Source of the DNA: Paracoccaceae bacterium
Lineage (GTDB): Bacteria; Pseudomonadota; Alphaproteobacteria; Rhodobacterales; Rhodobacteraceae
Length of the DNA: 6,289 bases
Reading direction: 5' to 3'
Assembly (NCBI GenBank): GCA_007123625.1
Contig: SKKS01000321.1
Span: 1-6,289 of the forward strand
Shown piece after piece: positions 6,192 to 6,289 of this stretch. Numbering within the stretch: the first letter of the stretch is position 1; each line of letters starts with the position of its first letter. A program made the translations under genes and the position numbers. Under the pieces are notes generated by a model. The model saw nothing but the letters and a program-made list of their open reading frames with translations, was not told the DNA's origin and did not search any database.

Positions 6192-6289
6192 TTGGATTTT
6201 CTGGGGCTTCTGCCGTCCTTTGGCAATTTCTTCTTCACGCTGGCGGCCTTTGTGGTGGCGCTGTCGATCATCGTGGCGGTGCATGAATA
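6192..6289 (+). CDS. rseP: RseP-type site-2 intramembrane zinc metalloprotease (5' part only)
   Basis: Only the first 32 codons and two bases of the next lie in the window. They encode one hydrophobic segment (about residues 13-30) that runs into VAVHE at residues 28-32. In RseP this is the start of the zinc-binding HExxH motif in the first membrane helix, and the two leftover bases, TA, fit the Tyr usual in HEYGH. Family members cut within the membrane, classically the anti-sigma factor RseA in E. coli, and carry two PDZ domains in a protein of about 450 residues; none of that is visible here. Start: there is no ATG; TTG at 6192 has GGAG (6181-6184) seven bases upstream and gives the expected short lead before the first helix. 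It follows dxr by 16 bases, as in many proteobacteria, where bamA usually comes next. Confidence 0.9.
   Translation, partial: MDFLGLLPSFGNFFFTLAAFVVALSIIVAVHE

Noticed and set aside
4967..6271. Minus-strand open frame of more than 430 codons opposite dxr.
   Set aside because: It is exactly antisense to a complete Dxr with all catalytic motifs, has low-complexity His/Arg/Gly-rich composition, and has no recognisable domain.
1..6289. Search for CRISPR repeats, tRNA or rRNA genes, insertion-sequence ends, phage genes or defence systems.
   Set aside because: No regularly spaced repeats, transposase motifs, terminal inverted repeats, tRNA-like cloverleaf or shift in base composition was seen; the window is fully explained by core genes.

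Overview
This 6.3 kb window is high-GC, densely coded DNA. It most likely comes from an alphaproteobacterium of the Rhodobacteraceae. That placement rests on the base composition, on the protein style (MiaA ending with a RQYAKRQRTWF-type block, Dxr with DSASLFNKALE) and on the conserved gene order pyrH-frr-uppS-cdsA-dxr-rseP. It is inference from recalled family features, not from a database search.

Layout. On the minus strand lie an AraC-family transcriptional regulator (about 4-837, possibly starting at 879) and, upstream of it, miaA (958-1953), a tRNA dimethylallyltransferase. The gap between them holds two stacked inverted repeats. The second is followed by a run of six T on the minus strand and looks like an intrinsic terminator for miaA. 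A short divergent gap (1954-2031) separates miaA from a plus-strand cluster that fills the rest of the window: pyrH (2032-2772), frr (2864-3427), uppS (3455-4195), cdsA (4195-4992), dxr (about 5003-6175) and the first 32 codons of rseP (6192 to the window end). No gap longer than 300 bases lacks a gene.

How the genes fit together. The plus-strand cluster joins growth functions to envelope building. PyrH makes UDP for nucleic acids and sugar nucleotides. Frr recycles ribosomes. Dxr commits carbon to the MEP isoprenoid pathway, and UppS uses the isoprenoid units to make the undecaprenyl lipid carrier. CdsA makes CDP-diacylglycerol for phospholipids. RseP is an inner-membrane protease of envelope-stress signalling. 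From uppS onward the genes abut or overlap (4-base overlap uppS/cdsA, 10 bases between cdsA and the ATG of dxr or an 11-base overlap if a TTG start is used, 16 bases between dxr and rseP), which indicates cotranscription. A 91-base gap before frr contains a possible internal promoter.

I found no new system here: this is ordinary core-genome sequence. The points worth checking are local: start codons (araC, miaA, dxr, rseP), the terminator and inverted-repeat region before araC, an unusually long MiaA N-terminus, and an eight-A run inside pyrH.
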